Shown here one piece after another: positions 11,411-22,609 of a stretch of DNA of 64,000 bases. Origin of the DNA: Urechis unicinctus (lineage: Eukaryota > Annelida > Polychaeta > Xenopneusta > Urechidae). Location of the stretch: NCBI GenBank assembly GCA_034190875.2, contig CM067348.1, positions 24,655,912-24,719,911 on the forward strand, read 5' to 3'. The notes below the pieces were generated by a model. It was given only the letters and a program-made list of their open reading frames with translations. It was not told the DNA's origin and did no database searches. Each line of letters begins with the position of its first letter. Position 1 is the stretch's first letter. A program made the translations under genes and the position numbers.

Positions 11411-12627
11411 ATGCCAGAGAAATGTGTTGCCAAATGGTGCTGTAACACAGCCAGTAGGGGTGTGTCAGTGTTCGCATTCCCTGAAGCAACCCACAGGCAG
11501 TGGAAGCAGTTCGCTTGTATCAAGCAAAAATGGAACCACACATTAAAAGATATGCGAAAGCCTTTCTTATGCTCTGAGCACTTCACTGGAAGCTGCATCA
11601 AGACTCAAAGAGTGCAGTGAACTCCAGCCATGGATAAAATCTATTTCCAACCACCTGTACTGGTGTGCTAGGTCCTCACTTGGTCATGCTAGTAAGGAGC
11701 TAACAGTAGCCAAATGGCAATCTGTTGCCTACCATGTACAGGATAAGCACACTGGTTATAGTGATTTATACCCTGCATGTGAGCATGACACACTTGATCA
11801 AGAGACCAGCAGGAAGAAACAATGGATTAAGCCCAGTAAGTTAATGTCATGTCAATGAAAATTAAACATTGAAGGTAGTACAAACTCAATGAACCATACT
11901 AACACTTACTGCTGGCTTTGTGTGATCAGACACCAAGGCAGCTGAGAAATTGAATTGGAGGATATCATCACCAACAAACTACTGTGCCGTGACATAAGGA
12001 AACTTAGCCCCCTATATCAAACATCATCAGTTGAAGCATTTCATTCAACCATCCTCCACTTCTCCCCTAAAATGATTGTATATCCTTACATGGGTATGCT
12101 TATCAGGTAAAGTCATAATAATAACATATTTTCAATATGAAGCCAGTACCAATTCAAGTGGATGTAATTGATTATGTTTTGTTTCAATGTTTGTAGACTC
12201 TATTTGGCTGGGATGCATTTCAATGAGAACAGTTGTCGAACACAGGCAGTTAACAAGAAAGGGGAGCCAATTTATCCCATCAAGTATCCCAAGTACAAGA
12301 AAGGAGACTACATTGTCAAGGCCAAAAAAAGAGAACAAAGTTTCGGTAAGAATTTAACAATTTACTTTGTATATATATACTTACAGATCAGAGACACTAA
12401 TAATGAAATATGTGATGAGTAAGCATATAATAATATAAAACTGTATTATATTATTTTCAGACTATGTGAACATCTTGAACAATTTCTTGTTCAATGAAGT
12501 TGCTGTCAACCCAAAGAAGTTTGCACATCTGCTTGATGAGTTTGATGTTCCTCCACCAATGTGCTCTTCATATGTCAGACCTGACAAAGCCACAGCTGTA
12601 CTCCTACATAGTTCAAGATTTAAATGA
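11411..12627 (+). pseudogene. THAP-domain Kolobok transposase remnant, copy B
   Basis: Same structure as the copy at 2844-4063. The THAP finger runs from ATG 11411 to a stop at 11618-11620 (C-x4-CC, FAFPEA, LCSEHF). C-terminal segments lie at 11622-11835, 11930-12106, 12197-12345 and 12461-12627, separated after the first by GT-AG introns of about 94, 90 and 115 bp. The frame is open upstream of the ATG to 11108 across a long poly-C tract, so an earlier start is possible but not convincing. The central transposase region is missing, as in A, and the same frame slip sits in the exon at 11930. Copy B lacks one of two GAT triplets in its last intron. The loss of the catalytic core therefore predates the duplication. 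Confidence 0.85.
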
Positions 12628-12641
12628 GGAATTCATGGTGT

Positions 12642-13878
12642 TCACGATAGATCAGGAGGTTTAAATCCTTTATATTGTGCCACTTCACTGGGGAATCCCT
12701 TCCTGATCTGTGCCACAGCACACGCTGGTAGTGGAACTCTGATGTGCTTCCCGAGATATCCCAACACCATTTCACCAGTTGTTTGTAAGCTGTATACCTG
12801 TACCGCCTGGAATCATACATTTGGAAATTATTGGAACATATGTTCAATAAACCAAGCTTAGTATAAACAACTTTAAACTTGATAAAGGATCAATAATCCA
12901 CTCACTTGTGCATAGCTTGTTCCCCACCATTACTGTACCTTTGTATATATGACTGATATGCAACTCTTGAGTGCCCAAGGATTGAGACACACCCCATCAA
13001 ATCCGGGGTGATGTATGATGCATGTGACAGGAGTGTCATGCAGTTCATTTGATTCATTCAGTGTTAGCCATCACTTTTTTTACCTGAGGGATTTCCTGAC
13101 AGCACACACATTCTGTGGCGGTGAGCATTTGCGTGCAGTGAGAGCAAGTACACCTGAAAGAATACAACAGCATATGTCACATTATTATGTTTCAACAGTA
13201 CTTTTTCAAATATTTTAAGATTTTTCAAAGTGTTCTGATATAACATCTTTGTCATTGATGGAATTTAATTGTGGAAAATGTATTCAACATGTCAAATGGT
13301 CTTAGCTATGGATATTTGTACATACTTTAATAAAATAACCTTTCAGCATTTTACTTATAGCAACGCGTAACCCCTATCTAAACGGTAAACACCGAAACGT
13401 GAATGATTATCTAAACAAAATGCTCGGTAGCTGAAGGGAAAGAGCCCAGTAGAGCTGTAAATATCAATAGACTATACCGTCTATCCATGTCGTCTTTGAA
13501 TATGATGCTAACCGATAGTATGTAGTCAAGGTTAGAGACGGGCGCTTAATGACCTCAATCAGGTTTAATCAAATTACAATGTGTGATAATCGCGTGATCG
13601 GATCAAAATTGTTTATTTACCAGGAATCGATGCACAGCTGCAGTCGATTTTCTTCTTGTGGGTCTTCCTCTGACGGCTCCGCCCACATCAATGCGCCGGG
13701 ATCCTCTTCGTGCTCCGGTTCAAACTGATACGGTTTAATCTCAGGTTCTTTATCAATTTGATCTGTTGACTCTGACGGAGCATTGCAGTCAATTTCATCC
13801 TCGAGGTAAACCGCAAATTCATCGAAATTGTCGTTAAAACTATCCGTATCACTCAAAACACTCCTCTGCGGACGCCAT
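12642..13878 (-). pseudogene. P2X7 'ballast'-like Cys-rich domain gene inside Kolobok, copy B
   Basis: Minus-strand partner of the transposase remnant, with exons at 13878-13621 (acidic, PYQFEP), 13153-12939 (CTCSHC, CVCCQE, HHPGFDGVCLN) and 12806-12642 (RRYRYTAYKQL, IRKGFPSE, YKGFK). Donor and acceptor sites match copy A. Decay differs between the copies: B has an extra base near 13857 that cuts exon 1 to MASAEECFE, whereas the HPGF region is clean in B and shifted in A. The one-base loss in exon 3 is shared. The family is identified from the order and spacing of conserved residues. A role in transposition is only inferred from its place inside the element. Confidence 0.83.
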
Positions 13879-14073
13879 TGCCGCTGTGAACTCGGTCAAC
13901 TCCTTTTGTGATGTCACACTCGCGCGACCTTGACCCCGCCAGTTTGCGCAGCACGGCGCGACAAGTGCAACTTTAAACTCTAATAACTTCGTTATTTGTC
14001 CGACTACACACCTCAAACCTTCACCAGAGCATTTCTCATGCACGAATCTTACGGTATATGGAATAAAAAAAAA

Positions 14074-14093
14074 TCGTTTTAGTGGCCCTTTAA
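14074..14093. repeat. Right terminal inverted repeat and TTAA of Kolobok copy B
   Basis: TTTTAGTGGCCCT ends at 14089 and is followed by TTAA at 14090-14093. It is the exact inverse of the 13 bp at 10846-10858. Confidence 0.9.
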
Positions 14094-15606
14094 GGAGATT
14101 TCTTGCGCCTTGTAACTCGGCAGCCGATACAAATCAAAGAACAGCACAACATTGCACCGCACAAAACCATAAGAGGTACATCATAGCGCTCTCGACTGGA
14201 AGTAAGAATACAACTTATATGATAACTCGACTCAATATAAAACTTTGATATTTTATTTGAATATATATATATATGATATATTTTGGTCCTTCTCATGTGC
14301 TTTGTAACCATGGTTGTATCAAACGGCTTAGACATATATCGGAGGATCACCTTAAATAACGGTAACATTAGGACCAATTGAATGCTGGCACTTAAGGAAA
14401 GCTGTCCATCATCATCCATCATTATTAAAATGACGTAAAACACCAGTGTTACCATCACCATACGTTCAAGCTGAGTTATTACGAACGTCATATTAATCAA
14501 AAATAATATTTAAATACTGAAATGATTGCCGCCCCTTAGGCTCTCATCATTAATGCCCTTACGTATCAATATTTTGTCACACCCCAAAAAAGGGTCATAA
14601 TGGCGTTTTGCCCTATAGCGGCATCTAATTGGATTAAACGTGAGTCGTTTAAAGTATATCTGACATGTCATGAGAGTGAGAAATGTGTCAATTATTATGT
14701 AAGGTGCCATCGGAGCAGAGCTATTCTTGAAGTGATAATCGTTATCATTTTCATCACCATGCTACAAATATAACTATCCATGGCCAGTCAAGCCACACCA
14801 TGAGATGAAATCATCTGTTATTTACAATCTGTATGCTGTTGTAATATCGCGGTAAGTATAAATCAGTATCAGCGATGCAGCAAATTGTGGAATGATGTAG
14901 ATGCTTCAAACACAAAGGACATAGATCGCCCAAACAATGACTGCCCAGGGGATGCCGTGCATTGTGGCAATTAAGGTCAGCGCTACAGCATATAGCAAAT
15001 GTGTTTAGGTGCCACGCACTTGATTGATTGTATCATACGCATTGTATAATGTCAGCTACAGTCATGAACACCCTACGTCAGCATATCTGTATTAGAGTTT
15101 TCAGAAAATACGCCTTGCTATGTTGTCATAAACATGTACCAGGCAAACAATGTATGACATTCATATACATATTATGCATGTACATTATATAGAAGACGCC
15201 ATCATTGATCGCCAATCGTTATCTTCCTCCATATCTACTGTTGGTACAACTAAGCCTCTGACTTCTTATTACAGTCTGAATGTTTTACATGGTAATATGA
15301 ATGTGATTCTATCCTGTTTTAAACAACTTTATTTCATTGTGTGCCCTAGGTAGTAATTATATAAGCTTATCCATTGAACCTCAACAACGCCATTAATGTA
15401 ATAACAGTGTGAGCGATATGCCTCAATCAGCTACGCAACTCATAAGCAGCAGGCCACATGAGGCTGCCGTCTTGTATTGTGACAGAACAGCCACAACAAG
15501 ATATGTGCTAATGATCCAGGAGCAGCTCTGACAACCTTCGTGCAACATTTGTTTGGCACTATCAATGGCACTAAATTGGACCAACCACTTGCACACAGTC
15601 GATTGT
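14094..15606. other. Unit B sequence right of the transposon, no gene recognised
   Basis: Counterpart of 5531-7048 in unit A. Frames are short or only chance-length and show no family motif. Confidence 0.45.
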
Positions 15607-16316
15607 CACAGATGTGTTGCAGCTTGTCCTAATATGCAGATAATGCTTTCTGATATATGGCGTCATATGACGAATTGTATTGCACCAAGTATTTACACAC
15701 GATACCAGCTGAACCCATTTCCTATTCCTTATGACATTGTTCAGCCTTTTGGTTTGTCCTATTTTCGTCATTTGACATTTATCTATGCTGACGTATTCAC
15801 AAGGTACATATGCTTGATAAACCAATGACATTTCATCATGCGTCCGCCTCTGATATTTTACTGGCATATGGAGAAAGACGTTTTGTAGAAAGGCACTTTC
15901 ACGCAGCGTTGTAAAGACCATGGAAACCAAATTGAGCAGAGCATCACTTACACTGCTAGGGAGCCCAATTTCTTGTTAATAATAGCATCGGCTACTTAAT
16001 GCGTCTTACTGACGAAAATTGCTGAATCGATTGGGGCTCAAACTTAAATCCATCGCTAAGCTGTTAGCGCTACTTACAAATAGATGACATTTTCTTCAAA
16101 AGCCAATTTGTACTTAGCGTTCTTAGGTTTCTTAACACACCATGTAAGCTTTGATACGGCAGATACTCTCATGCGTACGTGTTTTGTCCGCTGACAATCT
16201 TCATCGTTGATAAGTATTAGTGGAAGACTATTATCCTTTTATCTCTCTTCCACTTGAAACATAAAAAGAAAGCATTTCCTTATTTCGCCTGAGTGTGTGC
16301 ACAGTAAATATGTATA
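15607..16316 (+). repeat. Local direct repeat, first copy
   Basis: The sequence from TTGTCACAGATGTGTTGC through the CACAGTAAATATGTAT end is repeated just downstream at 16320-16830. The repeat is more diverged than units A and B are from each other. Confidence 0.75.
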
Positions 16317-16319
16317 TGT

Positions 16320-16830
16320 ATTGTCACAGATGTGTTGCTGCTTGTCTTTATATGCAGATAATGGTTACTTCGAAATATGGCGTCTTATGACGAATTGTAT
16401 TGCTCAAGTGCAGGCACCAAGCATTTGCACACGATACCAGCTGAACCCGTATCCTATTCCATACGACATTGCTCAGCCTTTTGGTTTGTCGTATTGTCGT
16501 CATTTGACATTTATCTATGTTGACGTATTCACAAGGTACATATGCTTGATTAACCGATGACATTACATCATGTGCTCGCCTCTGATATTTTACTGGCATA
16601 TGGATAAATACGTTTTGTAGAAAGGCACTTTCACGCAGCGTTGTAAAGACCATAGAACCCAATTAAACAGAGCATCGCTTGCACTGGTAGGAAACCCCTT
16701 TTCTTGTTAATTATAGCATCGGCTACTTAACGCGGCTTAGTGACGCGAATTGCTGAATCGATTGGTACTTAAACTTAAATCCGTCTCTAAGCTGTTTGCA
16801 CAGTAAATATCTACATGTATATGCATTGAT
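16320..16830 (+). repeat. Local direct repeat, second copy (shorter, older)
   Basis: Aligns with 15607-16316 but lacks about 200 bp: after AAGCTGTT it jumps straight to TGCACAGTAAATAT. It is clearly more diverged than the A/B pair, so this small tandem duplication is older. It is absent from unit A, where the segment 16317-18177 is missing. Confidence 0.7.
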
Positions 16831-18177
16831 ATTTATCACTAAGTACATCATTCGTGTGATCAGATTATGGTACAGTTTGTGACCAGCTTACCACCATGCT
16901 TATGCTGTTAATCGCGCATGCCGCGCTTCATATCAAATTATTAGCAATTTAAAGCCCACAATACAAAATGCTGGGGATAGGGCAGTCTCGCGGGAGCTTC
17001 TGTTAGTATCCACCATAATATCATTCTTATCATCTTCGAATATATCGCGCTGTGAAACTGGCCAATCCATGCGGTTGCCCCCCCAAAGGGTTACAATTGA
17101 TGACTGCATGGGAATATGGCCAGCGTGGTGATTTATTATATTCTATGTTATTTAAAAAGCATGCTACTGAGAGTGTGCATCGAAATATTACTCCTACTAA
17201 ACCGGTTTGCATACACACTCTGTTTATGATCATCTACGTCATTGACCAATGATGTCATCTGATTGAACCTTAGTGCCTATACCATATGAACATTAGATCA
17301 TCAACGAACAATTGAAGGTCATACAAGAGCTCTTGCCGTTTATAATGTGACGTCAATGCGTTGTTATTAACATGATCTCTGACATAATCTCGTTTGCAAA
17401 CTAACTGTGACCATGGATGTGCAATGCAGATAATTTTCCCCTATTCCTGGTATGAATGAGCCACGATCTATCGATTAGTTAGGTTTCGTTGGTTGTTGTG
17501 TGCGATGGTATTCCATATTGAGTGCAACTAATGTTGAGACAGGGTAGGGTGAGCCAATTAGAAATACTGCTACACAATAGATGAATTGATTTTGGCTCGC
17601 CTATTGATCGTCAAGTAATATAACATATATGCACAAGAAACAGCGTTCCGGCACATCTTGCAACCACGTGTTACCATCTAATAGCGAGCACAATTCACTA
17701 ATGTGGACAATGACCTTGACAGGAAAAGAGATTCATGATACATGTGGTGTGGAGGGGTAGGGGTAGTAATCTCTTTGCCAAATATAGGACGCGTCTTAAT
17801 ACTTCACAAATAGTATCATTACATATCTCTCATTCCTTATGCAGATACATAGAATCTCGGATAAATATATATTTGTTATGGTACCGAGCGGAAATAGATT
17901 CCATTATACAAGTTATGTCTGCAACATTTCAAGCACAGGATGTGGCGTATGTGATCGATATTCACCATAACCGGTAGATCTTTCACATTCATGAGCTGTT
18001 CAGACTGCATGGCCGCTTACCACACTAATGATTGTTGGTCGACGTGTCATTGTTTGCCCGATAATTCTGCTTTCCGATGTGTCAGATATGGGATTTGCGT
18101 CCGCTGTTTGCGTCATAGTACCAAAACAACTGTTTACCATCTCAAATTTGGACCAAGCCTTTGTTAATTGACAAAAT
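16831..18177. other. Unit B-only sequence, no gene recognised
   Basis: About 1.35 kb found only in unit B. No convincing coding frame, inverted ends or target duplication was seen, so it reads as ordinary sequence deleted from A rather than an insertion into B. Confidence 0.45.
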
Positions 18178-18579
18178 GACTGCCGACTGATTTGAACGGA
18201 GCCTTTACAAAGTCACAGCACAACACAAGTGAATGAAATCGGCCGAATTTCCCTACAAGACAGCCCGCATGTTGCAATATTTCATATTTCCCTTTGTAGG
18301 AACGCACCAACCACTGAAACACAAGTGTTAGAACAACGTAGATCCATGATCATTTGTAGCTAGTGCTGACAATTAGGTCTTTAATAAACAGCGACTATTA
18401 CGGTGCATCGTGACGTTGATTTCTGGCTTTATTATACTTATGTTACGATTCCTTGCACTGTTGTACTTTCCGTATGACACTACCAGGAACTGAATATGAA
18501 ATGGTGGCAGCAGGCCATATTTAATGAGAAAGACTTTGACGAGCTGTTGTAAATGATGTCATACATCTACGCATAATTT

Positions 18580-19061
18580 TCAGTTGCAGAAAAAGTGTAC
18601 CAAATCAATTTCCACAAGCCTTGTTACAGCATAGACCTATATCCCTCTTCAAACGCTTGAAGCGTAATAACAAAGAGAAAAGTGTACAGAGAACAGCCTC
18701 GAGTGCAATGGTACACATTTGGCCCACCTTGTTTACACCTCTATCCGTTGTGTCAGTGGTTTCATGGCTTTGCTTTGCTTGTTCAGAGAGAAAATCCGAA
18801 GTCGGAAATCCTATTGTCGCTAAAAGGACTAAGTGCGGAGTTAATGTCTTGGGTTTGTTTTCTGTCACAGCTTTCGTCCATTTGTCCCCTTGATAACTTA
18901 TGTATATCGTTTTAGCGACAGTGTCCCTTGCCGATCATTGGTCGCCTCATTTCAATTCTGGACAACCCTCGGTTTTTTTTAGTACAAAACTGACATCAAA
19001 AACACACAGCAAAATCATTTATGTACCCGTGTTGCCGGTATGAGGGATGTTAGTTGACGCT
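18580..19061 (+). repeat. Dispersed repeat block R4, copy 2
   Basis: Near identical to 8190-8655 as part of the A/B duplication, and a diverged relative of 25195-25600 and 35250-35530. Unlike copy 1 it may continue rightward in the same order as the 25.2-26.5 kb block. Confidence 0.75.
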
Positions 19062-19566
19062 TACCAATAAAATTATGCGTTGGTTGCAAATTGTGTCTTG
19101 CAGTGGTTAAACCGCTTAATGCAAATGACGAAATAAACACATATGTGAAATAAAAATAGCGTTGCTAGTCGAATTGAAAGTGGTACGCTTCGAGCTATGC
19201 GTTACGATAAGTGGGTTGATAATACTACAATGTGCCATCCAATTGTGCTGCATTAAAATAGATTCAATATTGATGTTGGCCCCATATTTAGCCATTAGGC
19301 ATATATAGGTGAACGAGATCAATAACCCTGATGTTGTCTGTTCAGATACCGTCGTCTGATGTTGATTACATATATTTTGGCATGCAAATGGATAAAAGAA
19401 GACACACACAGAGATCAACTAGCATGGTAGCTACTTGTGGTTCCATGTGAACCTGATATTACCAAAAAGTAATTATATATCGACGGAGATGATGGGAATA
19501 TTGGATTTCGATGACAGTGTACAAAATATTTGCGCAGCCACAGAGACAAACGAAATATAGGATCAT

Positions 19567-19699
<133 letters not shown>

Positions 19700-19749
19700 A
19701 CATGCACACACTTTTGATATTTTAATACTCTCTGGCTATAAACCTTGAC

Positions 19750-20400
19750 CTCTCAATGACACGTTCGTCCATTATTCTAATCTTATTGACACAGATGCTT
19801 CATTTGCGCGGTTGTGATGAAATTTCTACTGTTTGCAGGTGTGAAATAGTTAAGCACGTGACAGCCTTTGAACGCAATATATTGATGCAAATTATCAACA
19901 CCAGCAATTACGCCGTTAGTCTTATACAGGATTTATGTGGGCAATGCATAATATCGATTCATAGACATTATGTATATTCAAAGCCAGGATAGGAAGTTGT
20001 GCAACGTGAACCATCATGGGTAAATAAAGAATTATTTACCCATAATATTGGAGTAACTGTGAAATTGAAAAATGTCACTAAATAGCTTTGCTGGGCTATT
20101 TTGGTAGCTGTCGGCAAATATAAATGGCTTAGTTCCTCCCAAGTCGCCTTAGAATAGCAGCTTAGTTCTGACGACATGACAGTAGCAGCTGATTTGGAAG
20201 ACTTTTATAGGCACACATATTTTTGGCGTGAGACATTCTGCAGATGGAAGGGTCAATTTATCACTAAAACACGGAAACAAGTTACGTTGCTAGGGAGCAA
20301 CTTTGGTTGAATGTAGGCAGAAAACCTTTACTTATCTGGCCTATATTCGCAAAGTGCAATTGGCTCCATTCTCCTCACCAACATTTATTGGCGTACGGCT
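19750..20400 (+). repeat. Dispersed repeat block R5, copy 1
   Basis: Collinear with 25850-26500, sharing phrases such as GTTCGTCCA-TATTCTAATCTTA, GACATTCTGCAGATGG and CCTTTACTTATCTG. In both places it follows block R4, so the two stretches descend from one larger unit. Confidence 0.7.
20016..20043. other. Perfect short hairpin
   Basis: ATGGGTAAATAA, loop AGAA, then the exact reverse complement: a 12-bp stem with a 4-nt loop. It lies inside repeat block R5 and no flanking terminator or RNA gene is visible. Confidence 0.6.
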
Positions 20401-22609
20401 GTGCATTCCAATATCTTAATCACATGTCATGTCATCAGACATCCTATACGGTGGGCTTTTTTATTCAAATCTGATTTGAGGCCAGTATCGCTATTGCCTT
20501 ACAGTTATAAAATGCTGAGGGAAATCGTTGCCAATTGGATCAGCCAATCATTAAAAATACACCCGGTTTCGAAAGACAACAAAATACAATCCCCCGAAGT
20601 CATATTATACACGCAGCATACTTGATATCATATAGCTTTCCGTTATGGCTAAAAGCATATTTGAGCGAGTGTCTCTAGTCCATCACTCTATCAGTTAGAT
20701 CACTGGGCTGAAAATTGATTGGCCCGGAACAAAGTGTAATGTGTTTTACCACAAATGACATATACTGATGGATTTGATTAGAAGCATCGGCGGAGGTCAG
20801 CGATGTAATTGCTATTAAACACAGATTATACCGTCTGTGTGAATTTATCTCAGTTCTTTCAAGTTCGTTAATTGAAGGTTCGAATCGTTTACAAGGCTTG
20901 GTAATAACGTGCTGCATGAGGTCTCTAGATAGACATGACGCAAAACGCTATGTGCAGTAAGCAAAAAAAACCATTATGTCCCTTTTATGTCAATGTCTAT
21001 ATATACGCGTATGGTCGCGGTTGAATATATATTGCAGGAAATATTCACCAGAAAAGCTTCACGAGAAGAATCAATAACCAATGGTGATGGTATCTCAGTC
21101 CAGCCGTAACAAAACACCCACGAGTGTGAGACAATGTTGTATTAATGTGCAGTGTTTGTGGTCAAAGATCAAAGCTGGCGGTTACATAATGAATAACAAC
21201 CATTTTGCATGACTTAATGGACATAAATGGAGCTGCTAAAAATTATAATCTCTGTAGTGATCGATGAACAGCTTGCGTCATTAGGGCAAACACATGCAGA
21301 GGCAATCAACCTTTAAATGAAATCGGAGCAGGTCCCTTATAAGCATAATCGACTTTCTGTCCTGCGTCTAATATGATTATCTGGTCTAAAAGACGCTGAA
21401 TGAGAGTGACCTTCTGTTGGACACATTAACCTCTTCCTCTTATTAAATATCTAATATGCCGTCAATATTGTAGCAAAAGCCAGGTACATGACGTCAAGAC
21501 ATTGATATTTCGAGAATACGAATATAACTTGTAACGGCGTCACCTTTACATGAACAAAGTGAAAGGCAAATGCCCACACGTTAATTCTTATGCGCCATCT
21601 GTATTGTGTTAACAGCGGAACTTGGGTAAATATAAAGCAGACATACGTTATCCAGACGCAAATGGCTTTTTGGTTGGCAGCGATCATGATACTTTAGCAT
21701 AACACGTCGATTTAGAGGACGACTTAAGGAATCTAGCGCATGTATGGTGCTATTTCAAAGGCATACTACACTAACTAATAATCATGAGCAGTGAAACGTC
21801 AATACACATTTACTAGTACTCTCTATATGCTCTTTAGGAAATGTATGCATGGCTGCAATAGACAGCATATCATGTGTGGATAAGAAATAATCAGACGGTA
21901 GGCCTCGCAAGAAAAGTCAGTAGTCATGAATACAGGTGAAAATGTTGTGGAGAAGCATCTAAGTTAATTGCAACAAAAACAACAAACAAAGGCGAAGTTT
22001 GTTCACAATTGTAATTGGCCACATGGAACATTAATTATAACTTCTGTTTCCGGCGATCAGCAGTTCTTGTAAGTAGACAGGATTAACAGCACGATTACAT
22101 AATCTTTCGACCAACTACTTACCCAGCAGCGTTGAAAGCCACCACAATGCCATCGCCCTTTAAATGTACGTGAGTCCCGAAGCAGCGCCACTGTGTTATT
22201 GTGGGGATGCCTAATGACGACAAAGTTTGAGTTTAGTTTAGTCCTAATTAGCCTGTTATTGCATCACAACTAAGGTATAGCGTGACACCTTATACAACCG
22301 TTAGGGCTCAGTGATCTAACTAATATCCCACACGTTAGTAATAGTTTTAATGTTTAGTGCGGACAATTGATGTATTGCCTGATCAGCCTCGTCAATGTTT
22401 TCTTGTATTTGCTTCGAATCGTGCGACACACTCTAATGGATTTCTCACAAATCAATCATAAGTTGTACTTGGGTATGAGGTTGCGAAAAATGAAGGTGCT
22501 ATCTGCGCTTAGAATATGCGTTATATGGCGCTATGTTACGCATCTAAACCCACACAGTAGCACCTGAGTCATCGATATTCGTCACATATACGGTGCCTAC
22601 AAAATGTAT
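20401..22609. other. Non-coding stretch with one inverted repeat copy
   Basis: No gene seen. Positions 20770-20935 match 28930-29065 in reverse orientation. The rest shows no structure that I can name. Confidence 0.4.
20770..20935 (-). repeat. Inverted copy of the start of repeat block R7
   Basis: The reverse complement reads like 28930-29065, with shared stretches CCTTGTAAACGATTC, AACCTTCAATTA and GGTATAATCTGTGTTT. It is the only reverse-orientation member that I noticed among the large blocks. Confidence 0.65.

Larger units (their letters stand above)
10846..14089 (+). mobile_element. Kolobok DNA transposon, end-complete copy B (3,244 bp)
   Basis: A DNA transposon with 13-bp perfect inverted ends (AGGGCCACTAAAA) and the TTAA target duplicated at 10842-10845 and 14090-14093. 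On the plus strand it holds a THAP exon and four C-terminal transposase exon segments (11411-12627); on the minus strand a ballast-domain gene (12642-13878) runs toward them. An A-rich run sits just inside the right end. Both genes are damaged, so this copy is non-autonomous, but its ends look intact and it could have been moved in trans. Its intact form shows that copy A's missing left end is a later loss. No other copy of its ends is visible in the window. Confidence 0.88.
8656..19060 (+). repeat. Tandem segmental duplication, unit B (longer form)
   Basis: Second copy of the unit that begins at 624. It contains everything in A plus 10514-11082 (330 bp of flank, the Kolobok left end and the transposon 5' region) and 16317-18177 (a local diverged repeat and about 1.35 kb of unique sequence). 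Its right end at about 19060 runs on into sequence that also follows the related repeat block at 25195-25600. B therefore seems to keep the original right-hand context, and the A/B junction near 8656 is the new one. Whether this is a true duplication or two haplotypes placed side by side by the assembler cannot be settled from sequence alone. Confidence 0.9.

Noticed and set aside
10842-14093. piggyBac identity, suggested by the TTAA target
   Set aside because: The encoded protein has a THAP finger and Kolobok-type C-terminal motifs, and the ends AGGGCC do not look like piggyBac ends.
16317-18177. Unit B-only segment as a transposon insertion
   Set aside because: No inverted ends or target duplication at its borders, and it contains part of a local tandem repeat of unit sequence; deletion from unit A explains it better.
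20878-20895. GGTTCGAATC resembling a tRNA B box
   Set aside because: No matching A box, acceptor stem or cloverleaf could be drawn around it.
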